This document shows, piece after piece, positions 54,738 to 63,973 of a DNA stretch of 64,000 nucleotides. How positions within the stretch are numbered: position 1 is the first letter of the stretch; each line of letters opens with the position of its first letter. This stretch comes from Sphingobacterium sp. UBA7855 (GTDB taxonomy: Bacteria; Bacteroidota; Bacteroidia; Sphingobacteriales; Sphingobacteriaceae): assembly GCA_002500745.1 (NCBI GenBank), contig DLST01000010.1, forward strand, positions 434,001-498,000. The letters run 5' to 3'. The notes beneath the pieces were generated by a model. That model worked only from the letters and a program-made list of their open reading frames with translations, was not told the origin of the DNA and searched no databases. The translations under genes and the position numbers were made by a program.

Positions 54738-55313
54738 ATGAAGATTGGAATAACAGGCGGAATTGGATCAGGTAAAACTTTTATCTGCAAGCTATTTAAA
54801 GCCATGGCAGTACCGGTTTATAACGCGGATGAGGAAGCTAAAAAACTGATGAATACCGATATTCGGATTAAAGAGCGCTTAATCGCGGAATTTGGAGCGG
54901 AGACTTATCCGGACGGGAAGCTGGATCGAGCTTTCTTAGCTCAACGTATATTTTCGGACAGCGCGAAGCTCGAACTTGTGAACGGAATTATACACCCTAT
55001 CGTTATACAGGAGGCCAAGGAATGGGCAGCACAACAAAAATCCCGTTATACACTCAAGGAGGCTGCTTTACTCTTTGAAAGCGGTTCTTATAAGGATCTT
55101 GATTATACTATTCTGGTTACGGCACCTTTATCCGTTCGTATTCAACGTGTTATAAAACGCGATAAGGTTACGGAAGGACAGGTCATGGAGCGAATTAATA
55201 AGCAACTCTCTGACGAAGAAAAGTTAAAATTGGCCGACTTCGTCATCGTTAACGATGGTACCACACCACTATTGCCACAAGTGTGGAATCTACATCAAAA
55301 ATTTTTAAAATAA
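54738..55313 (+). CDS. coaE: Dephospho-CoA kinase
   Basis: The last step of CoA synthesis. The 191 residues have P-loop ITGGIGSGKTFICKLF, VYNADEEAKKLMNTD, IHPIVIQEAKEWA, ALLFESGSYKDLDYTILVTA and MERINKQLSDEEKLKLADFV. The start at 54738 is the canonical MKIGITGGIGSGKT. Four bases before the next gene. Confidence 0.95.
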   Translation: MKIGITGGIGSGKTFICKLFKAMAVPVYNADEEAKKLMNTDIRIKERLIAEFGAETYPDGKLDRAFLAQRIFSDSAKLELVNGIIHPIVIQEAKEWAAQQKSRYTLKEAALLFESGSYKDLDYTILVTAPLSVRIQRVIKRDKVTEGQVMERINKQLSDEEKLKLADFVIVNDGTTPLLPQVWNLHQKFLK

Positions 55314-55317
55314 TAGT

Positions 55318-56277
55318 ATGTCTATAATATTGCCTGACTTCTTTGTCAGAAAGCCAGAAGGTTATTACTGTCGTTACGGTGATTTTTTTATCGATGCCAG
55401 CAATCCGGTTATGCATAATGTCGTATCTCATGCCCATGGCGATCATGCGAGCTCAGGGCACGATTATGTGTATGCTACCCATGCGACAACTTTGTTTATG
55501 AGTCACCGTTATAAGCAAAATCGCAAAGACTCCTATCAGGTTAAATTATATAACAGTTCTTTTAAACTCGGTGCTGTCGAGATTACGTTAATACCGGCGG
55601 GACATATTCTCGGGTCGGCACAGATTCTTATGGAGTATATGGGCTTGCGATATTTGTATACCGGGGATTATAAATTACAGTTGGATGAAACATGTGAACC
55701 GATCGAAATGCATCAAGCTGATGTATTGATTACCGAAAGTACCTTTGCAAATCCAGCTGTCATCCATCCTGACCCAGCCGAGGAAATCAAAAAATTAAAT
55801 GGACATGCGAGTAATATCCTGTTGGGTACATATGTGCTAGGAAAGGCACAGCGGATCACCGATTTGATCAATAGGTATTGTCCGGATAGAAAAGTGCTCG
55901 TGCATAGTGGTATACTGCCGTACCATCGCCTTTACGATCAGCAAGGGTTAAAGAAATTGTCCTACGAGCCCTACAACAGAAAAGAAATGAAACAGGGCGA
56001 ACAGAATAAAGTTTATCTGGTCCCCCCAATGACATTTAATAGCTACTTCAGAGCGACCAAAGTATTGCGGGCGTTCGCTTCGGGCTGGAAGCGCCTGCAG
56101 GCACAGAATGATATCGAACTCTATATATCCGATCACGTGGACTGGAACGACATTCTCCAGTATATCAAAATGGTTGATCCTCGGGAAGTATGGACACTCC
56201 ACGGTGATGGAACGATTCTGAAAAGTTATTTCAAAGATAAACTGATCGTCCGCGACGTCTTTCTGGCACAAGCGTGA
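55318..56277 (+). CDS. MBL-fold exonuclease-like protein
   Basis: A 319-residue metallo-beta-lactamase-fold nuclease of the mRNA 3'-processing/ligase-associated exonuclease type. HAHGDH (38-43) is the metal motif. IPAGHILGSAQILME and YTGDYKLQ carry the other ligands; VHSGILPYHRLYDQQGL follows. It resembles the DNA exonucleases often found with ATP-dependent ligases, but no ligase adjoins it; the neighbours are coaE and dinB. A repair role is inferred. Confidence 0.85.
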   Translation: MSIILPDFFVRKPEGYYCRYGDFFIDASNPVMHNVVSHAHGDHASSGHDYVYATHATTLFMSHRYKQNRKDSYQVKLYNSSFKLGAVEITLIPAGHILGSAQILMEYMGLRYLYTGDYKLQLDETCEPIEMHQADVLITESTFANPAVIHPDPAEEIKKLNGHASNILLGTYVLGKAQRITDLINRYCPDRKVLVHSGILPYHRLYDQQGLKKLSYEPYNRKEMKQGEQNKVYLVPPMTFNSYFRATKVLRAFASGWKRLQAQNDIELYISDHVDWNDILQYIKMVDPREVWTLHGDGTILKSYFKDKLIVRDVFLAQA

Positions 56278-56342
56278 AGCAACTAATATATTTTGGCGTA
56301 TCTATAACAGCACCATACAACTGATTTCGACCGCTCATCTGA

Positions 56343-56370
56343 AAACTTCGCTGACCATACAGCGAAGTTT
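56343..56370. terminator. Bidirectional terminator between the MBL gene and a convergent gene
   Basis: AAACTTCGCTG (56343-56353) pairs with CAGCGAAGTTT (56360-56370) in the convergent spacer. Confidence 0.8.
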
Positions 56371-56775
56371 CTATTTCATATTAACAATCTTGTCAACAAC
56401 ATAGACAGTATTTCCGCGCCAAGGAAGTACTCCATGATACTCTTTGTAACGTAGATCGAAATATTTTCCACTGTTGAGCTCCAATTGTTGGAAAACTGAA
56501 TCGTCTTCGATAGAAAATTCAAATTGATTGCTGGCTATTCCTCCAGTTTTGATGCTTCCAAATCCTTCTTGTATGAGCTTGCCCTCGTATGTCTTAAAAA
56601 TATTACCTTTTCTTACAGCGTAATTAAGATAGCCAGACTTGACACCCTCACCGAATACATAATAATATTTCCAGTAGGCATATGAGCCACCTCCGACGAG
56701 GATAAAGAGGATCAGGATGAGCAAAAATTTTTTTAATCCGGATTTCTTCTTTTGTTGTTCAGGTAAATTTTCCAT
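56371..56775 (-). CDS. Conserved single-pass membrane protein, function unknown
   Basis: A 134-residue protein with one N-terminal helix (about 16-34, KFLLILILFILVGGGSYAYW) after a Gln/Lys-rich cytosolic tail. An extracytoplasmic domain with YLNYAVRKGNIFKTYEGKL and FEFSIEDDSVFQQLEL follows. In other genomes of the phylum such proteins are common and sometimes mislabelled 6-phosphogluconate dehydrogenase; nothing here supports an enzyme. Confidence 0.75.
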   Translation of the reverse strand: MENLPEQQKKKSGLKKFLLILILFILVGGGSYAYWKYYYVFGEGVKSGYLNYAVRKGNIFKTYEGKLIQEGFGSIKTGGIASNQFEFSIEDDSVFQQLELNSGKYFDLRYKEYHGVLPWRGNTVYVVDKIVNMK

Positions 56776-56998
56776 TATGTATTTGAATTAAAATGGTTTC
56801 AAACAATTTGTAAAGCAGTTAAAAATGTATTCTTCGATACCCTATTGTAAAACTTGATCTAAAGATAAATAATGAACCGCATAAATGCTAGTGGTTTTTA
56901 CTATAAGTCAATGAAAAAGGTGATTTGTTGGATGCTAATTCTATTAGTTTCTTTATCCTTCGTACGTGCTGTTATGCTAATTTTTGTAAATTTGTCCA

Positions 56999-58096
56999 AT
57001 GGACTCAGACCAGATATATCGCAAGATCATTCATTTAGATATGGACGCATTCTATGCGTCTGTAGATCAGCGCGACTTTCCCGAATATCGGGGGAAGGCA
57101 ATCGCTGTCGGCGGATCTCCAGATGGGAGAGGGGTGGTTGCGACAGCGAGCTATGAAGCAAGAAAATTTGGTGTCAAATCTGCTATGAGTTCAAGAAAGG
57201 CTCTGCAACTGTGCCCTCATATTATCTTCACTTATCCCCGTTTTGATGTGTATCGCCAGGTTTCGTATCAGATCAGGGAGATTTTTCTACGGTATACTGA
57301 CTTAATTGAACCACTTTCCCTGGATGAAGCATATTTAGATGTTACAGTGGATAAACAGGGCATTGGTTCGGCAATCGATATTGCCAAAGCGATTAAAGGA
57401 GCTATTAAGGACGAACTGAACTTAACGGTGTCGGCTGGTGTGTCTGTCAATAAATTTGTAGCGAAAATTGCTTCAGATATGGATAAACCCAATGGTTTGA
57501 CGTTTATCGGTCCTTCTAAAATTGTTAAGTTTATGGAGTCATTGCCTGTAGATAAATTTTTTGGCGTCGGGAAAGTGACTGCAAAGAAAATGCACGAACT
57601 GGGTCTTTTTACGGGGCTCGATTTAAAAAAACAGCGTGAGGATGATCTGGTCCGTTGGTTTGGAAAGACAGGTCACTTTTTTCACCGTATTGTCAGAGGT
57701 ATCGATGACCGTCCAGTTGTTCCTAATCGCAGCAGTAAATCGATTGGTATTGAGGATACTTTTGAAGAGGATGTAGAAGCATTTGAAGAATTAAATAGCA
57801 TTTTGCATCGACTCTGTAAACAGTTGTGGTTACGTATCGGCAAAAAGGAAGTTTCTGGACGAACGTTAACTTTAAAAGTTAAGTATGCGGATTTTGTTCA
57901 ACTTACACGTAGCACGACCATAGAAAGTAGTTTCGACTCCGAAGACAAAATTTACGCCACTGCACATCGTTTGTTAAACAAGGTTGAGCTGCTAAACAAG
58001 GTGCGGCTATTGGGAGTTTCAATATCCAACTTTGTGGAAGAAAATGATTTTCCAAAAGAAGGTATACAGCTAAACCTTTTTGAGCATCGTCTTTAA
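56999..58096 (+). CDS. dinB: DNA polymerase IV
   Basis: A Y-family translesion polymerase, 365 residues. IIHLDMDAFYASVDQRDFPE (catalytic Asp14 and following), VVATASYEARKFGVKSAMSS, EPLSLDEAYLDVT with the second carboxylates, and VSAGVSVNKFVAKIASDMDK are clear, and a little-finger domain closes the protein. The start codon lies four bases after a TAAATTTG box (56987-56994), so the transcript may be nearly leaderless. An overlapping 94-codon ORF upstream was not accepted. Confidence 0.95.
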   Translation: MDSDQIYRKIIHLDMDAFYASVDQRDFPEYRGKAIAVGGSPDGRGVVATASYEARKFGVKSAMSSRKALQLCPHIIFTYPRFDVYRQVSYQIREIFLRYTDLIEPLSLDEAYLDVTVDKQGIGSAIDIAKAIKGAIKDELNLTVSAGVSVNKFVAKIASDMDKPNGLTFIGPSKIVKFMESLPVDKFFGVGKVTAKKMHELGLFTGLDLKKQREDDLVRWFGKTGHFFHRIVRGIDDRPVVPNRSSKSIGIEDTFEEDVEAFEELNSILHRLCKQLWLRIGKKEVSGRTLTLKVKYADFVQLTRSTTIESSFDSEDKIYATAHRLLNKVELLNKVRLLGVSISNFVEENDFPKEGIQLNLFEHRL

Positions 58097-58238
58097 TCAA
58101 TAACCCGCACTATTTTTCAACTTTTGATAAGCTACAGGATATACCGCATGTGAATTAAGCTTGTTACAGGCAAAATCATCGTTATTTGTCACAATTCTTT
58201 ATCTTAGCCCAAATAATAATAAACATATCCAAAAAGTA

Positions 58239-60365
58239 ATGAATACGGTATCAAGAGTACTCTTAGGTGCGTCGATCGTTTTTTTTGTGCACGAGACTGG
58301 TGTTGCGCAGAAGAAATTGGATTTTGCGCAGTCCTGGGGGCAAAAGCAATCTTTGACAGTTCGCACCAATCAGTATCCGGGCTGGGCAGACGGGACAGCT
58401 TACCTGGAGAATGATGTAAACGATGGTCATTTGTATCAGGTCAACGTTAAATCAGGCAAAAGAAGTATTTATACAATTCCTGCTAAAGATGGAACAGTTG
58501 TCTACATCGATAGCAACGATATCTTCCTAAAAAGCAGTGATGGAGCCGTAAAAAAGCTGACCAATTCGCCTGATATTGCCGAACAGAACCCAACGTTGTC
58601 ACCAGATGGTAAATACGTGGCTTTTACGCGCAAAAGTAATTTATACAGCGTGGATGTGGCGTCCGGAGAAGAGATGCAATATACACATGATGGTACTGAC
58701 GTCATTTACAATGGTTGGTCATCTTGGGTGTATTACGAAGAGATTCTTGGGCGTCCGACAAAGTACAAAGCTTTTTGGTGGTCTCCAGATAGTCGTAAGA
58801 TAGCATTTATGCGGTTCGATGATACAAAGGTTCCGATGTTTCCGATTTATTCGTCCAAAGGCCAGCATGGTTACCTGGAGGAGACAAGATATCCCAAAGC
58901 CGGTGACCCAAATCCGGAAGTGAAGGTAGGAATCGTTCACCTCGAAGGGGGCAACGTTACCTGGGCTGATTTCAACGAGAAAGACGATCAGTATTTTGGC
59001 CAGCCTTATTGGGCCTTTGATAGTAAAAATGTGATGGTACAGTGGATGAACCGGGATCAGAACAATTTGAAGTTTTATCAAGTGGATCCGAATTCAGGTT
59101 CGAAAAAAGAAATCTATGATGAGCGTCAGGCTTCATGGATCAATTTGGATCACGATGAGCGTATCACGTATCTGGCGGACAACAAATATTATATCCTAAA
59201 ATCGGATAAGACAGGCTGGGCGCATTATTACCTCTATAAATTGGATGGAACATTGGTCAATCCAATTACTTCCGGCGAATGGCAGGTAACGGAATTAAAA
59301 CGGATTGATGAAAAAAATAAGGTGATCTATTTTACCGCACGTAAAGAAAACTCAGCGCGTTTTGATTTGTACCGCGTGGATTATTCAGGTAAAAACTTAA
59401 AACGTCTGACGTTCGGTGAATACTCGCACGATGTGAATGTATCGCCTGACGGCAAGTATTTTATTACCAAATACTCCAATGTGAGTACACCCGATCGGTT
59501 CGCTTTGTTGGATAATCAAGGTAAGGTCGTACGTCAGCTAGCGGATAGTAAAGCTGCTGATTTTGCCTCGTATACCTACGGTAAAACCGAATACTTACAT
59601 CTTAAATCAGATGACGGACTGTTCGATCTTCCCCTAACAATAACTTATCCGACAAATTTTGATAAATCAAAAGTTTACCCGGTTGTTTTCAGTATTTACG
59701 GTGGGCCTGACGCGGGAACGGTAAAAGATACCTGGAAAGGAACGGCCAATCAGTACTGGGCCAATGAAGGAATTATTCAAGTCTCTGCAGATCACCGGGC
59801 ATCTGGTCATTTTGGTAAACAAGGTGTTGCTTATATGCACCGCAATCTTGGTCACTGGGAAATTATTGATTATTCGACAATTGTTAAATGGTTAAAATCG
59901 CAACCTTGGGTCGCTAAAAACAAAGTACTTATCACCGGGCATAGCTATGGTGGCTATATGACTTGTTTGGCAATGACGAAGGCGGCTGATGTATTTGATT
60001 TTGGTATTGCTGGCGCACCGGTTACCTCTTGGGATCTCTATGATAGTCATTACACGGAAAGATGGATGGATACACCACAGGACAATCCTGAAGGCTATAA
60101 AGCCGGATCTGTATTGACTTATGCTAATCATTATAAAGGTGTGCTGCGCATTATGCATGGCGATATGGACGACAATGTACATCTGCAGAATACAATCCAG
60201 CTGGTCGATAAATTGACTGATCGAAATGTTCCTTTCGAATTGATGATTTATCCTGGAAGCCGTCATGGATTTGACCGATCGAAAAGTAAATATGATTTTA
60301 ATGAACGTGCGCGTTTTTACTATCAATATTTACTGGAAAAGCCACTTCCAAAAGAGTTTAAATAA
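58239..60365 (+). CDS. Dipeptidyl peptidase IV-like S9 family peptidase
   Basis: A 708-residue exported serine exopeptidase removing Xaa-Pro or Xaa-Ala dipeptides. A signal peptide (MNTVSRVLLGASIVFFVHET...) is followed by an eight-bladed propeller with the DPP4 double-Glu motif in WVYYEEILGRPTKYKAFWW. The alpha/beta-hydrolase domain has GHSYGGYM with Ser569, and GDMDDNVHLQNT and GSRHGFDRS provide Asp and His. The start at 58239 begins the signal peptide. It is followed by a strong terminator. Confidence 0.94.
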   Translation: MNTVSRVLLGASIVFFVHETGVAQKKLDFAQSWGQKQSLTVRTNQYPGWADGTAYLENDVNDGHLYQVNVKSGKRSIYTIPAKDGTVVYIDSNDIFLKSSDGAVKKLTNSPDIAEQNPTLSPDGKYVAFTRKSNLYSVDVASGEEMQYTHDGTDVIYNGWSSWVYYEEILGRPTKYKAFWWSPDSRKIAFMRFDDTKVPMFPIYSSKGQHGYLEETRYPKAGDPNPEVKVGIVHLEGGNVTWADFNEKDDQYFGQPYWAFDSKNVMVQWMNRDQNNLKFYQVDPNSGSKKEIYDERQASWINLDHDERITYLADNKYYILKSDKTGWAHYYLYKLDGTLVNPITSGEWQVTELKRIDEKNKVIYFTARKENSARFDLYRVDYSGKNLKRLTFGEYSHDVNVSPDGKYFITKYSNVSTPDRFALLDNQGKVVRQLADSKAADFASYTYGKTEYLHLKSDDGLFDLPLTITYPTNFDKSKVYPVVFSIYGGPDAGTVKDTWKGTANQYWANEGIIQVSADHRASGHFGKQGVAYMHRNLGHWEIIDYSTIVKWLKSQPWVAKNKVLITGHSYGGYMTCLAMTKAADVFDFGIAGAPVTSWDLYDSHYTERWMDTPQDNPEGYKAGSVLTYANHYKGVLRIMHGDMDDNVHLQNTIQLVDKLTDRNVPFELMIYPGSRHGFDRSKSKYDFNERARFYYQYLLEKPLPKEFK

Positions 60366-60389
60366 CTCTAAGTAAGGCAGAAATAAAGT

Positions 60390-60426
60390 ATCCCCTATCA
60401 GTCCGATAGGGGATTTTTATTTTTTG
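60390..60426 (+). terminator. Terminator after the DPP-IV gene
   Basis: ATCCCCTATC (60390-60399) pairs with GATAGGGGAT (60405-60414), followed by a T-rich run. Confidence 0.9.
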
Positions 60427-60543
60427 GATTATTTTCATTCATTCACGCTGCCAAATATGCTCTATCGGGTTCTTCTTTATGTTAAATATCACAAAAAAGT
60501 GATTTTTCTGTGTGTGTAAATTGTTGAAAATTAAAAAATATGG

Positions 60544-60551
60544 CATCTTTG
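60544..60551 (+). promoter_or_regulatory. Possible -7 promoter box for the 60.6 kb membrane gene
   Basis: CATCTTTG differs by one base from TAnnTTTG and lies 22 bases before the ATG at 60574. Confidence 0.35.
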
Positions 60552-60573
60552 TAGAAGTTTATTTAAAGATCAA

Positions 60574-61380
60574 ATGATTCAATTCCTAAAGGAAAGTACT
60601 TTTGCCGTTAATGAGGTTTTTAATAAGTCATTGGAGTTGCTGAAAAAGCATTATTTTTCTGTTGCCGGGCTTTGTTTTCTGTTATTTGTGACTTCTGGAC
60701 TCTCCAATTATCTCGCAACATCGATTAGTGATTTCAATGTAGTGTTGAGTGGTTTTATGGCGTTTTTTTTCATGGTAATGTATTTCGGATTGAACATGAC
60801 TTTGTTTAAGTATATTTTGAGTCTGATTGATGGAAACCATGATAAGAAGCTGATTCAATGTATCCCAAGTTCAAAAGAACTGGTTTACTTTTTCGGAGCT
60901 ATGCTCAGTATTATGGTGCTTTCAATAATGCTCTTAATGTTATTGGGAGCAGTTTCTTTACCCTTCCTATATTTGTTTGAAAACGGTGAAAACCGTGTAG
61001 AGCTGATGAGCAAGTTTACAATGTTTGTCGTTTTTGTGGCAGCCATATTGACCTTTCTCCTAATCATAAGAGTGGCATTTTATCCGTTCTTCATTATTGA
61101 TAAACACGCGGGAACTTTCAAATCTTTGCGTTTTAGTTTCGCACTGACAAAGGGTAACGTGTTCAAACTGTTGTTGATTTTGGCTGTGTTTGCTTTCTTT
61201 CACTTGCTGCAGATGTATTTTAATTTTCTAGAATATTACATAATTTTTATTATTTTGAACCTCGTTAGTTCTTTTTTGGTTGTACCTTTAGCTTGTATTG
61301 TCGTTTCGGTAGCTTATCGTTCAATGATGGCCGATTACCATGGTGGAGAGGACCCAGAGATTTTAAAAAATATATTTTAA
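60574..61380 (+). CDS. Integral membrane protein with six helices, unknown
   Basis: A 268-residue protein with about six membrane segments (roughly 28-48, 58-80, 98-128, 150-172, 198-220, 225-255), distantly like the membrane domain of glycerophosphodiesterases. The KESTFAVNEVFNKSLELLKK start and KHAGTFKSLRFSFALTKGN loop have the pattern of DUF4013/GlpQ-membrane-domain proteins. No function can be given. It precedes dxr by 15 bases and probably shares its transcript. Confidence 0.65.
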   Translation: MIQFLKESTFAVNEVFNKSLELLKKHYFSVAGLCFLLFVTSGLSNYLATSISDFNVVLSGFMAFFFMVMYFGLNMTLFKYILSLIDGNHDKKLIQCIPSSKELVYFFGAMLSIMVLSIMLLMLLGAVSLPFLYLFENGENRVELMSKFTMFVVFVAAILTFLLIIRVAFYPFFIIDKHAGTFKSLRFSFALTKGNVFKLLLILAVFAFFHLLQMYFNFLEYYIIFIILNLVSSFLVVPLACIVVSVAYRSMMADYHGGEDPEILKNIF

Positions 61381-61395
61381 TAAATAACAAAGGTT

Positions 61396-62553
61396 TTGAA
61401 TAAAAAAGGAATTGCCATTTTAGGGGCAACGGGAAGTATAGGCACACAAGCCTTGGATGTTATAAGAGCCTTTCCTAATAAATTTGAAGCAGTCGTTTTG
61501 ACATGTGGTAGCAATGCAGCATTGTTAATTCAACAGGCTTTGGAGTTTAAGCCCAAAGCAGTTGTTGTAACGGATTCCCTTCAATATGGTTATGTCCAGG
61601 ATGCCCTAAAAGGGCATAATATTGCTGTTCTTTTAGGTGAAGTGGGGTTGGTTGAAGTGGTTCAATATGAAGATGTTGATATTGTTTTGAATGCAATTGT
61701 TGGATCTGCCGGATTAAAGCCTACTGTGAAAGCGATTCAGTCCAAAAAGGATATCGCTTTGGCTAACAAGGAAACGCTGGTTGTCGCTGGCGAGCTGATT
61801 ATGGCTTTGGTGCGTGAATATGGCGTTCGAATGCTACCTGTGGATTCAGAACATTCGGCAATTTTCCAGTGTTTGACCGGAGAGGAGCATAATCCAATAG
61901 AGAAAATCTACGTTACCGCTTCTGGCGGGCCTTTTAGAGGTAAAAGTAGAGCTGAGCTTCGCTGTGTTACCAAGGCTCAAGCATTGAAGCATCCCAATTG
62001 GTCTATGGGAGCCAAAATCACCATTGATTCCGCTTCTTTGATGAATAAAGGCTTAGAAGTCATTGAAGCAAAATGGCTTTTCAATTTGTCCATAGATCAA
62101 GTCGATGTCATTGTACATCCTCAGTCTATTGTCCATTCCCTGGTTCAGTTTCAAGACGGTTCTATGAAAGCGCAAATGGGCGTGCCTGATATGAAATTGC
62201 CGATCCAATATGCGTTGACATACCCAGCACGTTTCGAAAATAATTTTGAGCGTTTTAATTTTATGGACTATCCAACACTCAGTTTCGAAAAAGCAGATTT
62301 GGAAACCTTCAGAAACCTGGCTCTTGCTTATGAGAGTTTACGGAGCGGTGGCAATAGAAGTTGCGTCTTGAATGCCGCTAATGAAGTGGTTGTAGATGCG
62401 TTCTTGAAAGATCGAGTTGGTTTTCTGGAGATGAGTGATGTGATTGAACAGACACTGGATCAAGTAGAATTTATTGCAGCCCCAACGTTGGATGATTATC
62501 TGGAAACGGATCGTATAGCAAGATTAATAACAAAGGAAATAATCAAAGATTAA
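61396..62553 (+). CDS. dxr: 1-Deoxy-D-xylulose 5-phosphate reductoisomerase
   Basis: The second step of the non-mevalonate isoprenoid pathway, NADPH and Mg2+ dependent. The 385 residues start with ILGATGSIGTQALDVIRA (NADPH loop) and continue with ALANKETLVVAGEL, LPVDSEHSAIFQCL (metal Asp and Glu), TASGGPFRG, ASLMNKGLEVIEAKWLF and VHPQSIVHSLVQFQDGS. The start is a TTG at 61396; no ATG lies close enough to keep the Rossmann strand. Confidence 0.95.
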   Translation: MNKKGIAILGATGSIGTQALDVIRAFPNKFEAVVLTCGSNAALLIQQALEFKPKAVVVTDSLQYGYVQDALKGHNIAVLLGEVGLVEVVQYEDVDIVLNAIVGSAGLKPTVKAIQSKKDIALANKETLVVAGELIMALVREYGVRMLPVDSEHSAIFQCLTGEEHNPIEKIYVTASGGPFRGKSRAELRCVTKAQALKHPNWSMGAKITIDSASLMNKGLEVIEAKWLFNLSIDQVDVIVHPQSIVHSLVQFQDGSMKAQMGVPDMKLPIQYALTYPARFENNFERFNFMDYPTLSFEKADLETFRNLALAYESLRSGGNRSCVLNAANEVVVDAFLKDRVGFLEMSDVIEQTLDQVEFIAAPTLDDYLETDRIARLITKEIIKD

Positions 62554-62568
62554 ATTTAAAAAGCATAC

Positions 62569-63894
62569 ATGGGTGTTTTAATTATGGTCGGACAAGTGAT
62601 TCTAGGCTTGTCAATTTTAATTGTTCTACATGAGTTAGGACATTTTTTAGCAGCGCGTGCATTTGGTATCAAGGTAGAAAAGTTTTATTTGTTCTTTGAT
62701 GCTTGGGGAGTGAAATTGTTTAAATTCAATTATAAAGGATGTGAATATGGTATTGGCTGGTTACCATTAGGTGGTTATGTCAAAATTGCTGGGATGATCG
62801 ATGAGTCGATGGATACGGAGCAATTGAAGGGCGAACCACAGCCATGGGAATTTCGGTCAAAACCAGCTTGGCAACGTTTAATTGTTATGCTGGGCGGTAT
62901 TATTGTCAATATTGTAGTCGGTGTTATCGTTTTTTGGATGCTGACTTTTAAAATGGGCAATACAGATATCAAAATGGACCAGCTTGTAAACGGTATTGTG
63001 CCGGGATCTATTGGGGAGTCCATTGGCTTGAAAGCTGGAGATAAAGTCATTTCAATTGATGGTCACCGTGTCGAAAATTATTCCGAGCTGATCAGTTCTA
63101 AAGTATTGATGGGGGGAGTTACCCTTGCTGTTGAACGTGGTGGTGTGACTGAAGATGTCAAAGTTCCAGCCGATTTATTAAATACGCTTTCTGACAAAAA
63201 AGGCGAGAAGTTTATTGAGCCCCGAATTAAGACGACCAGCATAGCGGAAGTAGCGCCAGGTTCAGTGGCGAGCAAAATGGGTTTTGTGAAGGGAGATAGC
63301 ATTATTGCCGTAAATAATATACAGGTTCCTTTCTTTGACCAATTTAGAGCACAGATAAAAGCGAATATCAATAAAACTGTAACAATTAAAGTCGTACGCA
63401 AAGGTAATGAAGTTTCCTTGCAAGGAAATGTCCCTGCAGATGCCATGCTTGGGTTTGGTATTAACCGTGATTATTCCATCAAATCTTTTACAACGCAATA
63501 TACTTTGACAGAAGCATTTCCAATTGGTGCAAAGAAGGCTTTTACAGTGATTACCGATAATGCCAAAGGATTTGGCAAAATTTTCAAAGGCGAAGTGCGT
63601 GCTGATAAAGCCTTATCGGGTCCTATTGGTATAGCTACTTTGTTTGGTACTGAGGTGGATTGGATCCGTTTTTGGTCTTTGGTCGGAATGTTGTCGATGG
63701 CATTGGCATTTATGAACCTATTGCCTATTCCAGCGCTGGATGGTGGTCACGTATTATTCTTATTGATTGAAATGATACAAGGTAAGCCATTGAGCGAAAA
63801 ATTTCTGGAAAAGGCGCAGATGGTTGGTTTCTTTATTCTTTTGGCCTTAATGGTATTTATATTCGGAAACGATATTTTTAAGCTATTTAAATAG
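62569..63894 (+). CDS. rseP: Site-2 protease RseP
   Basis: An intramembrane zinc metalloprotease that cleaves anti-sigma factors and signal peptides. HELGH (21-25) in the first helix binds zinc, followed by GWLPLGGYVKIAGM. Two PDZ domains are visible (NGIVPGSIGESIGLKAGDKV and VAPGSVASKMGFVKGDSI). The last metal motif is LLPIPALDGGH near 390. 441 residues is normal. It is 15 bases after dxr, a common pairing. Confidence 0.95.
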   Translation: MGVLIMVGQVILGLSILIVLHELGHFLAARAFGIKVEKFYLFFDAWGVKLFKFNYKGCEYGIGWLPLGGYVKIAGMIDESMDTEQLKGEPQPWEFRSKPAWQRLIVMLGGIIVNIVVGVIVFWMLTFKMGNTDIKMDQLVNGIVPGSIGESIGLKAGDKVISIDGHRVENYSELISSKVLMGGVTLAVERGGVTEDVKVPADLLNTLSDKKGEKFIEPRIKTTSIAEVAPGSVASKMGFVKGDSIIAVNNIQVPFFDQFRAQIKANINKTVTIKVVRKGNEVSLQGNVPADAMLGFGINRDYSIKSFTTQYTLTEAFPIGAKKAFTVITDNAKGFGKIFKGEVRADKALSGPIGIATLFGTEVDWIRFWSLVGMLSMALAFMNLLPIPALDGGHVLFLLIEMIQGKPLSEKFLEKAQMVGFFILLALMVFIFGNDIFKLFK

Positions 63895-63937
63895 CTCAAA
63901 CGATCGCCAGCCGAAGCTGACGGCATGTATCTCATAA

Positions 63938-63973
63938 AGTAAAGGGGGGCTTTGAATTTGGCCCCCCTTTACT
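63938..63973 (+). terminator. Terminator after rseP
   Basis: AGTAAAGGGGGGC (63938-63950) pairs perfectly with GCCCCCCTTTACT (63961-63973). The GC-rich stem with flanking T-rich bases ends the dxr-rseP transcript. Confidence 0.85.

Noticed and set aside
56872..57156. 94-codon ORF with a hydrophobic start before dinB
   Set aside because: Half of it overlaps the certain dinB frame out of phase; its C-terminal part is a shadow of dinB.
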